Made by a program: the position numbers and the translations under genes
The notes under the pieces: model-generated
Databases searched by the model: none
Told to the model about the DNA's origin: nothing
The model's input: the letters and a program-made list of their open reading frames with translations, nothing else
Origin: Curtobacterium sp. ZW137
Lineage (GTDB): Bacteria; Actinomycetota; Actinomycetes; Actinomycetales; Microbacteriaceae
NCBI RefSeq assembly: GCF_003762905.1
Contig: NZ_RJKS01000001.1
Span: forward strand, 62,001 to 126,000
Direction: 5' to 3'
DNA: 64,000 nucleotides
Shown here: positions 25,787 through 32,538 of the stretch, one piece after another
Layout: each line of letters opens with the position of its first letter
Numbering within the stretch: position 1 is the stretch's first letter

Positions 25787-26118
25787 GCAGTTTTCCTTTG
25801 GTGGTGGGGGAGTTGGTGGTGGGAGGAGTTCGCGGTCGCGAATATGCCCCTCGGATCGAGAGGGGTGAAGGGGGCCGCCCCGGGCGCTGTCTCTGCACTG
25901 ACCCGAACAGGCAGGACGCAGCGATACCCGGGGCGGACGTGACCGACGCGCAGAGTGCGTCGGCGGCTGCAACCGGTCCTAGATCCGGTCGCTAGACGAT
26001 CGTATGGTGAAACGCCATGGGTTCCTAGCCCCCCGTTGAGGGCTCGCCGCTGGTGGGCGTTCGTCGACAGGTGTTGAACTCCCAGACAAGGCCCCCCGGC
26101 TTCCCGTACGTTGACCAG
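25787..26118. promoter_or_regulatory. divergent regulatory region between the WxL operon and the TetR receptor gene
   Basis: About 330 bp without a convincing gene. It starts with a G/T-rich stretch before the WxL gene and holds CTAGATCCGGTCGCTAG near 25980. No clear promoter boxes could be fixed by eye. As the only shared upstream region of the two divergent transcription units it should hold the operators. Confidence 0.5.
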
Positions 26119-26745
26119 GTGGTGAACCGACGTGAAGAACACAAGGCGGAGACCCGCAAAGCAATCCTGTCGGCCGCTGCTCTTGAGTTTGCAACGCGGG
26201 GCTATGGTGGGACGAGCTTTGCAACGATCGCTGCGGCTATGGGTCGCCCGAAATCCGCGGTGGGGCACCATCAATTCGCGTCAAAGCAAGAAATCGCTGT
26301 TGCGATCACGGAGCAGCAGTATGACGATTGGCGCAAGCTGGTGGAGCGAGCTGAGCATGTGCCTCCTGGCCTTGCCCGGCTACTAAGCGTGATGTTGACC
26401 ATGGTGCTCGACGCTGAAGTAAATCCTTTTGCTGCTGCTACCGTGCGGCTGCTCACCGACGCCGAAGTTGTGAAACTTGCCCTCCCGCCATCCGTTTTCT
26501 CGTGGCGAAAGTATGGAGCGCAGCAAATTCAGTTGACTTTGAACGATCTTGAAGGCGTCACCGTAGGTGCCGACGAGGTTATGGATCGTGTTCTGGTAAC
26601 CACGCTCGGAGTTTGGACCGCGAAAATACACGGAATTGAAGAAGTTGCCACGAGCCGCCGTTTGATGAGCGCCTGGGGGGACATGATCGTTGGCCTCGGG
26701 CTCCCCAGTTCGGGGTCTGTCCTCGAACGGGTAGCCCGGCTCTGA
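26119..26745 (+). CDS. TetR-family receptor, resembling gamma-butyrolactone receptors
   Basis: A 208-residue regulator (GTG at 26119 or 26122; the upstream frame is not protein-like). HTH: TRKAILSAAALEFATRGYGGTSFATIAAAMGRPKSAVGHHQFASKQEIA. The second domain has FAAATVRLLTDAEV and a following tryptophan (FSWRKY), the region corresponding to the ligand-pocket Trp of ScbR/ArpA-like receptors. That assignment is by pattern only. Divergent from the WxL operon, so probably its repressor. Confidence 0.8.
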   Translation: MVNRREEHKAETRKAILSAAALEFATRGYGGTSFATIAAAMGRPKSAVGHHQFASKQEIAVAITEQQYDDWRKLVERAEHVPPGLARLLSVMLTMVLDAEVNPFAAATVRLLTDAEVVKLALPPSVFSWRKYGAQQIQLTLNDLEGVTVGADEVMDRVLVTTLGVWTAKIHGIEEVATSRRLMSAWGDMIVGLGLPSSGSVLERVARL

Positions 26746-27019
26746 TGAACTCCTCCCTCCCCGGGAGAGGCAGCCCTCAGGTGTTGGTTTCGACTCGTCA
26801 CGAACATCGCTAGGCCGGGTGGTGGGGCGGCGCATACCCTGATCGCCGGCACCCCTGTTGGCGGTCCTGACCCGAAGAGTCCCGCCGACTCCCACTGTGC
26901 TCTGGTCCACACGTGTCGTGTTAATCGGAGCGGGGTGGGCGCTCGACGGCTGCCGAGCGGTGGGGGAGTAGTGTCCGACTGAAGAGCTTCGGCTACGACG
27001 CTCGGATCGGACCACCGCT
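26746..27019. other. intergenic, no gene seen
   Basis: 274 bp following the TetR gene. It has frequent stops in all frames and no RNA gene; GC rises again toward the chromosomal level. Confidence 0.5.
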
Positions 27020-27226
27020 ATGCCGCATCGCCTTCGCTGGACCCGTGATGCTCCGAACCACTGGGAGGTCCGACTCGGAGCCGAGACTCTCTGCGACGTC
27101 ACCCGCACCGACCGTTTCGTGGTTGAGTCCCCGGGCCACTTCCTTACTGGAGAGCACACATCGTTCGAGAGTGCGGTGTCCCAGGTGAGTGCGTGGGTGC
27201 GGTGGAGTTCGGCGCAACCTGCGTGA
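27020..27226 (+). CDS. hypothetical protein (68 aa)
   Basis: A small soluble protein with a regular strand pattern (HWEVRLGAETLCDVTRTDRFVVESPGHFLTG) and a closing helix (SFESAVSQVSAWVRW). No Shine-Dalgarno is obvious. It could belong to small actinobacterial proteins of unknown function; support is only its protein-like composition. Confidence 0.4.
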   Translation: MPHRLRWTRDAPNHWEVRLGAETLCDVTRTDRFVVESPGHFLTGEHTSFESAVSQVSAWVRWSSAQPA

Positions 27227-27307
27227 CCGATGCTGAGGGCTGAAGTCGACACGTGACTTGAGCCGCAGCCGGTGGGCAGCTTCATAGCGGACTGGGCGTC
27301 TGTTGAA

Positions 27308-27336
27308 GGGGAACGCCGCCAGACGGGGCGTTCCCC
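27308..27336. terminator. 10-bp stem hairpin GGGGAACGCC/GGCGTTCCCC
   Basis: Perfect stem 27308-27317 with 27327-27336 and a 9-nt loop. No T run follows on either strand, so it may be a weak terminator or a protein site. The surrounding gap 27227-27613 holds no supported gene. Confidence 0.4.
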
Positions 27337-27537
27337 CGAGCGTGACCCCCCGATCAGGTAGGGACGCTCTAGTCGGTTACCAACCGACATGCCTGCCAGT
27401 GTCCCATGCTGCGCATCTGTCCACCGACAGCACCAGTTGCGGATGAGGGCTATCGGTGCGCAACGAACCGATCTACGCTCATTTCCAGCCTGGTTTGAGC
27501 ATGCTCCTGGGTGAGGGTTCGCAACCAGCGGGTCCGA

Positions 27538-27573
27538 GGCGGTGCCGACTTCGTTCAGGGGGTCGGCACCGCC
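27538..27573. promoter_or_regulatory. 12-bp perfect inverted repeat upstream of the MarR gene
   Basis: GGCGGTGCCGAC (27538-27549) and GTCGGCACCGCC (27562-27573) are separated by 12 nt. It ends 40 bp before the MarR start, so it could be a regulatory hairpin, an attenuator or an operator. Confidence 0.5.
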
Positions 27574-27613
27574 TTGCCCAGGGCGGACGGATCGGAGCAG
27601 GCAAACTGTGTGC

Positions 27614-28051
27614 ATGGAACAAGCTCATCAAGGTGACCTGCTGGCCCTCTACGAGACGTTCGTCGAGATGCAGAGCGCCGAGCGCGTGCTGTTTCGCCGG
27701 CTGGCCAGTGCACACGACCTCCACGAAAACGCTCTACGCGCGCTGATGCTCTCGACGAGCCAGACGGGCAGCCTCACACCGAAAGACGTGGGCCGCCGCC
27801 TCGGCCTGGCTTCGGGCACGATCACGGCCCTTCTCGACGCGCTCACGACGCGTGATCTGCTGCGGCGCATCCCGAACCCGGGCGATCGGCGCGGGAGCCT
27901 GCTGGAGCTGACACCGTCAGGTCAGCGGTTGGCAGCAATGGTGCGAGCCACGTACGAAGCCGTGTTTGAACATGCAGTGCCCGCTGAGCGGGCTTCGGCG
28001 CTCTCGGCGGATCTCGTCCATCTGACTGCAGAATTTGAAGCGAGGGATTGA
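27614..28051 (+). CDS. MarR-family regulator
   Basis: A 145-residue winged-helix protein. Helix-turn-helix LTPKDVGRRLGLASGTITALLDALTTRDLLRR is followed by the wing NPGDRRGSLLELTPSG, with the DRR hallmark of the family. Short N- and C-terminal helices would form the dimer. The ATG at 27614 starts a protein of normal MarR length. It stands alone; no partner transporter lies next to it, and its targets are unknown. Confidence 0.88.
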   Translation: MEQAHQGDLLALYETFVEMQSAERVLFRRLASAHDLHENALRALMLSTSQTGSLTPKDVGRRLGLASGTITALLDALTTRDLLRRIPNPGDRRGSLLELTPSGQRLAAMVRATYEAVFEHAVPAERASALSADLVHLTAEFEARD

Positions 28052-28074
28052 GCTGCCTTCGAGGAGCGCCGCGC

Positions 28075-28272
28075 TCATGGACGTGGGCGCTGGCTCTTCC
28101 GGGTCCGAGCAACCAATCGCTCGTCACGGGTTGTGTTCGTGTAAAGGTCATCCAACGGTGACGCCTCTCGCGCACCGAACTCTCCACGCCTCGCTTGACG
28201 GCGGATCGAGCTCATCGACGAGATCCGGGCTGCGGGTGCGTTTGGGTCCCGTTCGTAGCGCGACTGGTCCAT
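28075..28272 (-). CDS. small hypothetical protein (65 aa)
   Basis: The ATG at 28272 is preceded by a good Shine-Dalgarno (GGGAGGAATC). The product is basic and polar (MDQSRYERDPNAPAARISS...), unknown. The frame also stays open upstream into the terminase remnant, so it may only be the tail of that broken gene. Confidence 0.35.
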   Translation of the reverse strand: MDQSRYERDPNAPAARISSMSSIRRQARRGEFGAREASPLDDLYTNTTRDERLVARTRKSQRPRP

Positions 28273-28536
28273 GATTCCTCCCCGAGCTGACTCGATCATC
28301 ATGCGCCGGATCGCGGGACGTGTCCGGGGTTCGTGCGCCAGCTGGGCAGTTCGCCCGACTGGAGCAATACTGGTTGGCAAGTAGGCCACAGGTGCCTGCC
28401 GAGAGCGGCTCAGCCCGAGATGCCGCTCCGGGCGCGGGTCGGGTCCGCACTCCTGGACCCGCGCCCGTCCCCTGAATGGAGGGTGAAAGGCAAGGCCGAG
28501 ACAGGAGTATCGACGTGACGAATCCCGCACCCGAGC
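28273..28536. other. rearranged sequence, no gene seen
   Basis: Sequence between the small gene and the break point of the terminase large subunit. Translations in the terminase frame are Arg/Pro-rich and show none of the expected nuclease motifs. Confidence 0.5.
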
Positions 28537-28953
28537 AGCGTCGAACTCGTTCACGAGCGCGTCGGTGCGCGCCATCTCGAGCATCGGTGCCCACGTGTTC
28601 TGCACCTGGTCGTCGGAGGTCGCGGTGACCGGGACGTTGATGATCGTCTTGAAGTCGATCCACGGGCGGGCGACGGGCTGCCCGTCGGCGTCCCACCCGT
28701 CGGGGACGACCTCGAAGAGCGCTTCGCCGATGCCGGTCGCGGCGAGGAACGGTGACTTGCCCCAGCCTCGGGGGCGCTGGATGACGGCGCGGGTCTTGAT
28801 CCGCTTGCAGCTGAGCGGGTCGATCTCGTAGAGGCGGATCAGGAACTCGAGCTGCTCGCGGGAGACGACGTAGTCGAGATACTCAGCCATCTGATCGGCG
28901 ACGTGGAAGCCGAGGGTCGGGAACGCCTCGCCGTCGATCGGTCGCCATGGCAT
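28537..28953 (-). pseudogene. terminase large subunit, truncated to the N-terminal ATPase part
   Basis: The first ~139 codons match phage terminase large subunits: a lead region (FPTLGFHVADQMAEYL), LEFLIRLYEIDP, a Walker A-type RGWGKSPF near 62-69, and VPVTATSDDQVQNTWAPMLEMART. After VNEFDA the frame continues but no longer resembles terminase; Walker B and the nuclease domain are missing, where about 350 more residues are expected. The ATG overlaps the small-subunit stop (ATGA). Confidence 0.8.
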
Positions 28954-29420
28954 CAGTTCGCCGTCGCTTCCGGGGGAAGGGCGATGCCACCGAAGCGGTC
29001 ACGCGAGCTGCGGCGTGCAGTGGTCTTCGTCTCCGCCTCCTCAGCCTGCGCGAACGTGATCCGGAGCCGCGCACGGTCCTCGGGGGTCGCGCCGAACTTC
29101 GCGGTGCGCAGCCGGAGCTCGGCGGCGAGCTTGATGTCGCCGTTCCAGTACCGGGCGTGGATCAGCGCGGTGTCCCGCAGCTCGGACCAGTCAGTCGCGG
29201 TGAAGTCCAGTGACAGCGGCGACGTCGCCCACATGTCCCACCACTCGCGGGTGATGGCCGGCCACTTGAACTCGCGGAGCTCGCCGTCCTCCTCGACCGC
29301 GATCGTCGGGAGTGCCGGCTGCGACACGACAGCGCGCGGCAGGATCCGGACCAGCGTCGGCTCCGAGTTGCGTCGAGCGCGCTTCTTCGGATCCTTCGGT
29401 GCGGGACCATGACCAGGCAT
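28953..29420 (-). CDS. phage terminase small subunit
   Basis: A 155-residue protein starting MPGHGPAPKDPKKRARRN, a form typical of HK97-type actinophage small terminases, followed by WWDMWATSPLSLDFTATDWSEL and a helical C-terminal half. It would recognise phage DNA ends and feed the large subunit, which is broken here. Intact and coupled by ATGA overlap to the large-subunit remnant. Confidence 0.85.
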   Translation of the reverse strand: MPGHGPAPKDPKKRARRNSEPTLVRILPRAVVSQPALPTIAVEEDGELREFKWPAITREWWDMWATSPLSLDFTATDWSELRDTALIHARYWNGDIKLAAELRLRTAKFGATPEDRARLRITFAQAEEAETKTTARRSSRDRFGGIALPPEATAN

Positions 29421-29449
29421 GAGGGGACCCCGTTTCGGGAAGACGCTCC

Positions 29450-29884
29450 TCAGGCCGCCAGCACGACGGCGATGGTGACTGCGTTGATGGCGAGGTGGAG
29501 CGTGTTGTCGACGATGATCATGAGCCAGGTCCTCATCCACACCGGAGACGATGGGGAGTAGCCGGCGTTCTCGCGAGCCTCGGCCCACGCGTACTCGTCG
29601 CGATGGTCGTGAGGGAGCGCGTGGTTGAGCGCCCAAATGACGTGCTTCGCGAGGCGGTACCGGTCGATCACGGCGTGCGTGCCACCGATGATCAGCAGCG
29701 CGACGAGCCAGTGCCAACTGAAGCCGCCGAGGAGGACGAACAACAGCACGGCGTGCGGCAGCGAGTACATCGCAGCGTGCGTGAGCGCCCACCGCCAGGA
29801 CGAGGTCTTGCGCTGCGCCATGCTGTCGGTCTGCAGCAGGTAATCGCCGAGGAGGTGGGCGAGGATGACCGCGAGTCCGAGCAT
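29450..29884 (-). CDS. DUF3307-like membrane protein of phage origin
   Basis: A 144-residue protein with LGLAVILAHLLGDYLLQTDSMAQRKTSSW, the HLxGDYxLQTDxxA pattern of DUF3307, and about four membrane helices (TWLMIIVDNTLHLAINAVTIAVVL last). It occurs in actinophages near packaging genes; the function is unknown. Shine-Dalgarno-like GAAGGGAA precedes the ATG. Confidence 0.8.
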   Translation of the reverse strand: MLGLAVILAHLLGDYLLQTDSMAQRKTSSWRWALTHAAMYSLPHAVLLFVLLGGFSWHWLVALLIIGGTHAVIDRYRLAKHVIWALNHALPHDHRDEYAWAEARENAGYSPSSPVWMRTWLMIIVDNTLHLAINAVTIAVVLAA

Positions 29885-29970
29885 GAGGTTCCCTTCGATG
29901 ACGAACGGCGGAAATCCCCAGACCCGTACACGGCCTGAGCCACAGCACCTCTACGACCAGGACGGACCCC

Positions 29971-29990
29971 GGGGGCGGGGGTGGCGGGGG
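29971..29990 (+). other. G-rich tract, possible cos region or quadruplex
   Basis: Three runs of five G and a GG lie within 20 bp, directly after CCCC, between the DUF3307 and HNH genes. In HNH-type cos phages the packaging site lies close to the HNH and small terminase genes; this is a positional guess only. Confidence 0.25.
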
Positions 29991-30035
29991 TGCCCAGAGT
30001 TTGGGGCGACTTTGGGTTGGGTGAAAGTGTTTGTT

Positions 30036-30347
30036 CTACCTGAGTCCTGGGTGCTTCTCGCGTGGCTTACGTGCGGACGGAACGCGCGTGAATCGTCGTG
30101 CTTCTGCGGCTTCACGCGCGGTCTTCTTGTCGTGATGCCATGAGCACAGCCACTGCAGGTTCGAGAACGCGTGGTTGTCGCCGTGCACGATGTGGTCGCA
30201 GTCTGTGCCGACCTCGACGCAGCGTGTGCCGTCGCGCATCGTGGCCTGGCATCGACCACCAGCACGATCACGCACGGTCGCGCGTCGCTCGCCCCAGTCG
30301 CGCGGCAGTCGGTGCTTGCGTGTGCTGCCTGACCACTGCTCACCCAC
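30036..30347 (-). CDS. HNH endonuclease of phage packaging type
   Basis: A 103-residue protein with RDWGERRATVRDRAGGRCQATMRDGTRCVEVGTDCDHIVHGDNHAFSNLQWLCSWHHDKKT: the CxxC-like zinc residues, DHI and the final HHDKK of small phage HNH nucleases. In many cos phages this enzyme works with the terminase. It lies upstream of the DUF3307 and small-terminase genes on the same strand. Confidence 0.88.
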   Translation of the reverse strand: MGEQWSGSTRKHRLPRDWGERRATVRDRAGGRCQATMRDGTRCVEVGTDCDHIVHGDNHAFSNLQWLCSWHHDKKTAREAAEARRFTRVPSARKPREKHPGLR

Positions 30348-30362
30348 GACGTCCTCCTGTCG

Positions 30363-30545
30363 TCAGCGCTCGTCGTCGAGCTGCCATGCGTACAGCGGCG
30401 AGACCTCGCTGTCGTAGCTGATGGGGTCGAAGGAGATGCGCGTGTTGGTTCTGGTCCGGTGCGCGGTGAGCGGGTCGAGTGGTCCGGGGATCTGGACGGG
30501 GTCTCCGGTCCGCTGGGGCCCCGGGTATCCGGGTGTCAGCGGCAC
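30363..30545 (-). CDS. hypothetical protein (60 aa)
   Basis: A short proline-rich start followed by RISFDPISYDSEVSPLYAWQLDDER. GTG start with GGAGG close upstream. Unknown phage-type small protein; supported mainly by its position 15 bp before the HNH gene in the same direction. Confidence 0.4.
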   Translation of the reverse strand: MPLTPGYPGPQRTGDPVQIPGPLDPLTAHRTRTNTRISFDPISYDSEVSPLYAWQLDDER

Positions 30546-30566
30546 CCCCTCCGGGCATCAGGTGGC

Positions 30567-30728
30567 CTACCCCGCCTCGACGGGCAGGTAGGCGACAGCG
30601 CCGTCGGTGAGCATGACGTCCACGCCGATGACCGCGCAGGCCGCGCGCTTCACGTCGAAGCGGTCGAGCTCGTCGGCGGGCTTGTAGCCGTGCGCTCTGA
30701 GGAGAGCGCGGATCTCGGAGAGCGTCAT
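30567..30728 (-). CDS. small hypothetical protein (53 aa)
   Basis: ATG at 30728, stop TAG at 30567. The product MTLSEIRALLRAHGYKPADE..., ending DGAVAYLPVEAG, has a neat helix-strand composition and an internal Cys. AGGAGTTGAGC precedes the start as a Shine-Dalgarno. It is probably a real early phage gene of unknown function. Confidence 0.5.
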   Translation of the reverse strand: MTLSEIRALLRAHGYKPADELDRFDVKRAACAVIGVDVMLTDGAVAYLPVEAG

Positions 30729-30905
30729 GCTCAACTCCTATCTTCGATGGCGTAGGCGAAGTCCGTTGGAGTGTGCGGTGAGAGTTGATGTCGGCATCAT
30801 CCGCAGCACCGCTCCTCGGGGACGCGGTCAAGCCCCAGGTTGGGGCTGGATTCCGAGTTGAGATAGCGCGATGCTGATTTGATCGTCCACCGACCGGAGG
30901 TACTG

Positions 30906-31370
30906 GTGCTTCTTTCCCTCGTGTACATGAGCGCGGCGACCGTCCCCTTCAACTCATCCGACCTCGACGAGGTTCTTCGGACGGCTCGGCACCGCAACGC
31001 TGAGGCTGGACTGTCCGGGCTCCTGATTTTCAAGGACGGCCGGTTCATGCAACTGCTGGAAGGGCCGCGCGAGGCCGTGCTCGAGCGGTACGCACGGATC
31101 GTGGACGATCCGCGGCACACCGATGTGGGTCTGTTGGTCGAGGAGAACATCCATACCCGACGATTCGCCGACTGGTCGATGGCCTTCCACCGGGAGGCTG
31201 ATGGTGCGCTGCCAGAGGGTTTCAGTACGTTCCTGACTGGCGGGGACACGAGCGCTGACCACAGTCGGTCGCGTGAGCTGTTGCGTTGGTTCCGAAACCA
31301 TCCGTTTGCTGTCCCCACTCCCACCATGGGGGAGCGCAAGGTCGACGAGGACGTGGAAGACCCGAGTTGA
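30906..31370 (+). CDS. BLUF-domain blue-light photoreceptor (element copy)
   Basis: A 154-residue BLUF protein with the same flavin-pocket residues as the resident copy: Y7, N31, Q49, W90, and the same capping stretch SRSRELLRWFRNHP. GGAGG at 30896-30900 fixes the GTG start. It differs in a longer acidic tail (GERKVDEDVEDPS). It is the only gene in this part of the element on the plus strand with no phage character, so it reads as cargo. No output domain is present. Confidence 0.92.
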   Translation: MLLSLVYMSAATVPFNSSDLDEVLRTARHRNAEAGLSGLLIFKDGRFMQLLEGPREAVLERYARIVDDPRHTDVGLLVEENIHTRRFADWSMAFHREADGALPEGFSTFLTGGDTSADHSRSRELLRWFRNHPFAVPTPTMGERKVDEDVEDPS

Positions 31371-31426
31371 CGGTGGGGGCGGACCTGATTCCGCCGTGAT
31401 GCTGCCTCGTGGGGCTAGGTGGCGCT

Positions 31427-31432
31427 TACAGT
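31427..31432 (+). promoter_or_regulatory. -10 box TACAGT, leaderless promoter
   Basis: TACAGT ends 6 nt before the ATG at 31439, the same spacing as other leaderless genes in the window. This is the main reason to accept the small gene that follows. Confidence 0.5.
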
Positions 31433-31438
31433 CGAAGG

Positions 31439-31642
31439 ATGGCTCCGGGTGATCGGTTCATGCTTGACCAGTTCGAGTTCGAGGTGATGCTCGACGGGTA
31501 CCGGCTTTGGGCGGCCGATGTCACCATGCGGCTGCCTGAACGGTGTCAGGTGTGCATGCTGAGGAGCGGGCTGGAGTTCCCGTGCGATGGTCTTGCTGAT
31601 GCTGAACGGAAGGCTGCGGCGTGCCGTTGGCTGGGCCTCTAG
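31439..31642 (+). CDS. hypothetical protein (67 aa)
   Basis: A small protein with a strand-rich start (FEFEVMLDGYRLWAADVTMRL) and a CQVC motif, ending in a helix. Not recognised. A TACAGT box at leaderless distance supports translation. Confidence 0.5.
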   Translation: MAPGDRFMLDQFEFEVMLDGYRLWAADVTMRLPERCQVCMLRSGLEFPCDGLADAERKAAACRWLGL

Positions 31643-31678
31643 CTGCGTCGGACTTCGGAGCGGTGCACAGTAGAGGTC

Positions 31679-31894
31679 GTGCATCTGGTGAACTGTGTCG
31701 TTGAGGAGTGCGACGGGGTGGCGGTTGTCAAGTACCAGGCTCCTGGGGAAAGACCGCTTGCGATCGAACCGTTCTACGTGGCGACGTGCGAGTCGTGTGG
31801 GGCGTCGTGGCACACGGATCGGAGCGGAGTTGCGACATCCCCGGCAGTTATGCCCAGAACGCAGCGAGCTTGGCGATGGAAGTGCCGAAGTTGA
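31679..31894 (+). CDS. hypothetical protein (71 aa)
   Basis: A GTG-started frame with VVEECDGVAVVKYQAPGERPLAIEPFYVATCESCGASWHTD: protein-like in the first 50 residues with a CESC pair, while the last 20 are Arg/Trp-rich and less convincing. Unknown. Confidence 0.35.
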   Translation: MHLVNCVVEECDGVAVVKYQAPGERPLAIEPFYVATCESCGASWHTDRSGVATSPAVMPRTQRAWRWKCRS

Positions 31895-32157
31895 GATGGT
31901 CGTTCGCGGGCGGTACTTTGCACCGGTGACACGAAATACTCCTGAACGGGAACTGCGCTCGTCAGGCGACGATCCGGCGCTTGAGGACTCCAGGTCTGCG
32001 TACGAGGGCACGGAAGACGTTGCTCCGGCGAGCGTCGCTCCCTTTCGTGCAGGCTGGGAACCGCAACCGCCAACGGTTCGCCTCGATGATGTGCTCGGCA
32101 GCCGCAGCGCTGAGGTGACGTACGGGGACTTCCTGCGTGATCCGTTGGCTCGTGAGA
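31895..32157. other. intergenic, no gene seen
   Basis: About 260 bp between the small gene and the tRNA. The open frame that crosses it lacks a start signal and is interrupted by the tRNA, so it is not called. Confidence 0.4.
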
Positions 32158-32228
32158 GCGCCCCGGGAGATTCGAACTCCCGACCTTCGAGGTAGAAGCT
32201 CGTTGCTCTTCCGCTGAGCTAGAGGCGC
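32158..32228 (-). tRNA. tRNA-Arg (anticodon UCU)
   Basis: Reading the minus strand, a 71-nt cloverleaf forms: acceptor GCGCCTC with GGGGCGC (one G-T pair), D stem GCTC/GAGC, anticodon loop CTTCTAC giving UCU, variable AGGTC, T arm GGGAG-TTCGAAT-CTCCC. The anticodon stem has an A-A mismatch at its outer pair. CCA is not encoded. It decodes AGA, a rare codon in high-GC hosts, and lies inside the element, so it is probably phage-derived. Confidence 0.9.
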
Positions 32229-32266
32229 GTATCCCTCGATCATGCGGGATGACCGAGGGAAGAGTA

Positions 32267-32296
32267 ATGCCCGCCGAACTTCTGTCAGGCGGGCAT
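32267..32296. terminator. 9-bp stem hairpin ATGCCCGCC/GGCGGGCAT
   Basis: Stem 32267-32275 with 32288-32296 and a 12-nt loop, between the early operon (minus strand, ending 32338) and the tRNA. It may end the early transcript; no T run follows. Confidence 0.4.
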
Positions 32297-32337
32297 GCGG
32301 TGTCACGGACAGTATAGCCCGGGAATGAACACCCGCG

Positions 32338-32538
32338 CTATTCCGGAGATTTCGGCGTGGCGGGTACTGACTGCACGGCGATGTCCATCGCATGGATAAG
32401 CACGATGTCTTCGAGCAGCTCGCGGTCGATGCCCCTCAGTGCTTCCTTGACCGCGGCGATGCCTCCGTCCTGTAGGCGGAGGACAAGTTTCACCCAGTAC
32501 TGCCGCGCGGCGTTCTCGAAGCCGTCCTGTTCGCTCAT
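32338..32538 (-). CDS. hypothetical phage protein (66 aa)
   Basis: A small helical protein (ENAARQYWVKLVLRLQDGGIAAVKEALRGIDRELLEDIVLIHAMDIAVQ). The ATG at 32538 overlaps the stop of the upstream gene by 4 bp. It is the last gene of the early operon. Function unknown. Confidence 0.65.
   Translation of the reverse strand: MSEQDGFENAARQYWVKLVLRLQDGGIAAVKEALRGIDRELLEDIVLIHAMDIAVQSVPATPKSPE

Noticed and set aside
31679-32195. A longer gene running from the small CESC protein through the tRNA
   Set aside because: The frame would run antisense through a clean tRNA-Arg cloverleaf and has no start signal; only the short 31679 gene is kept at low confidence.
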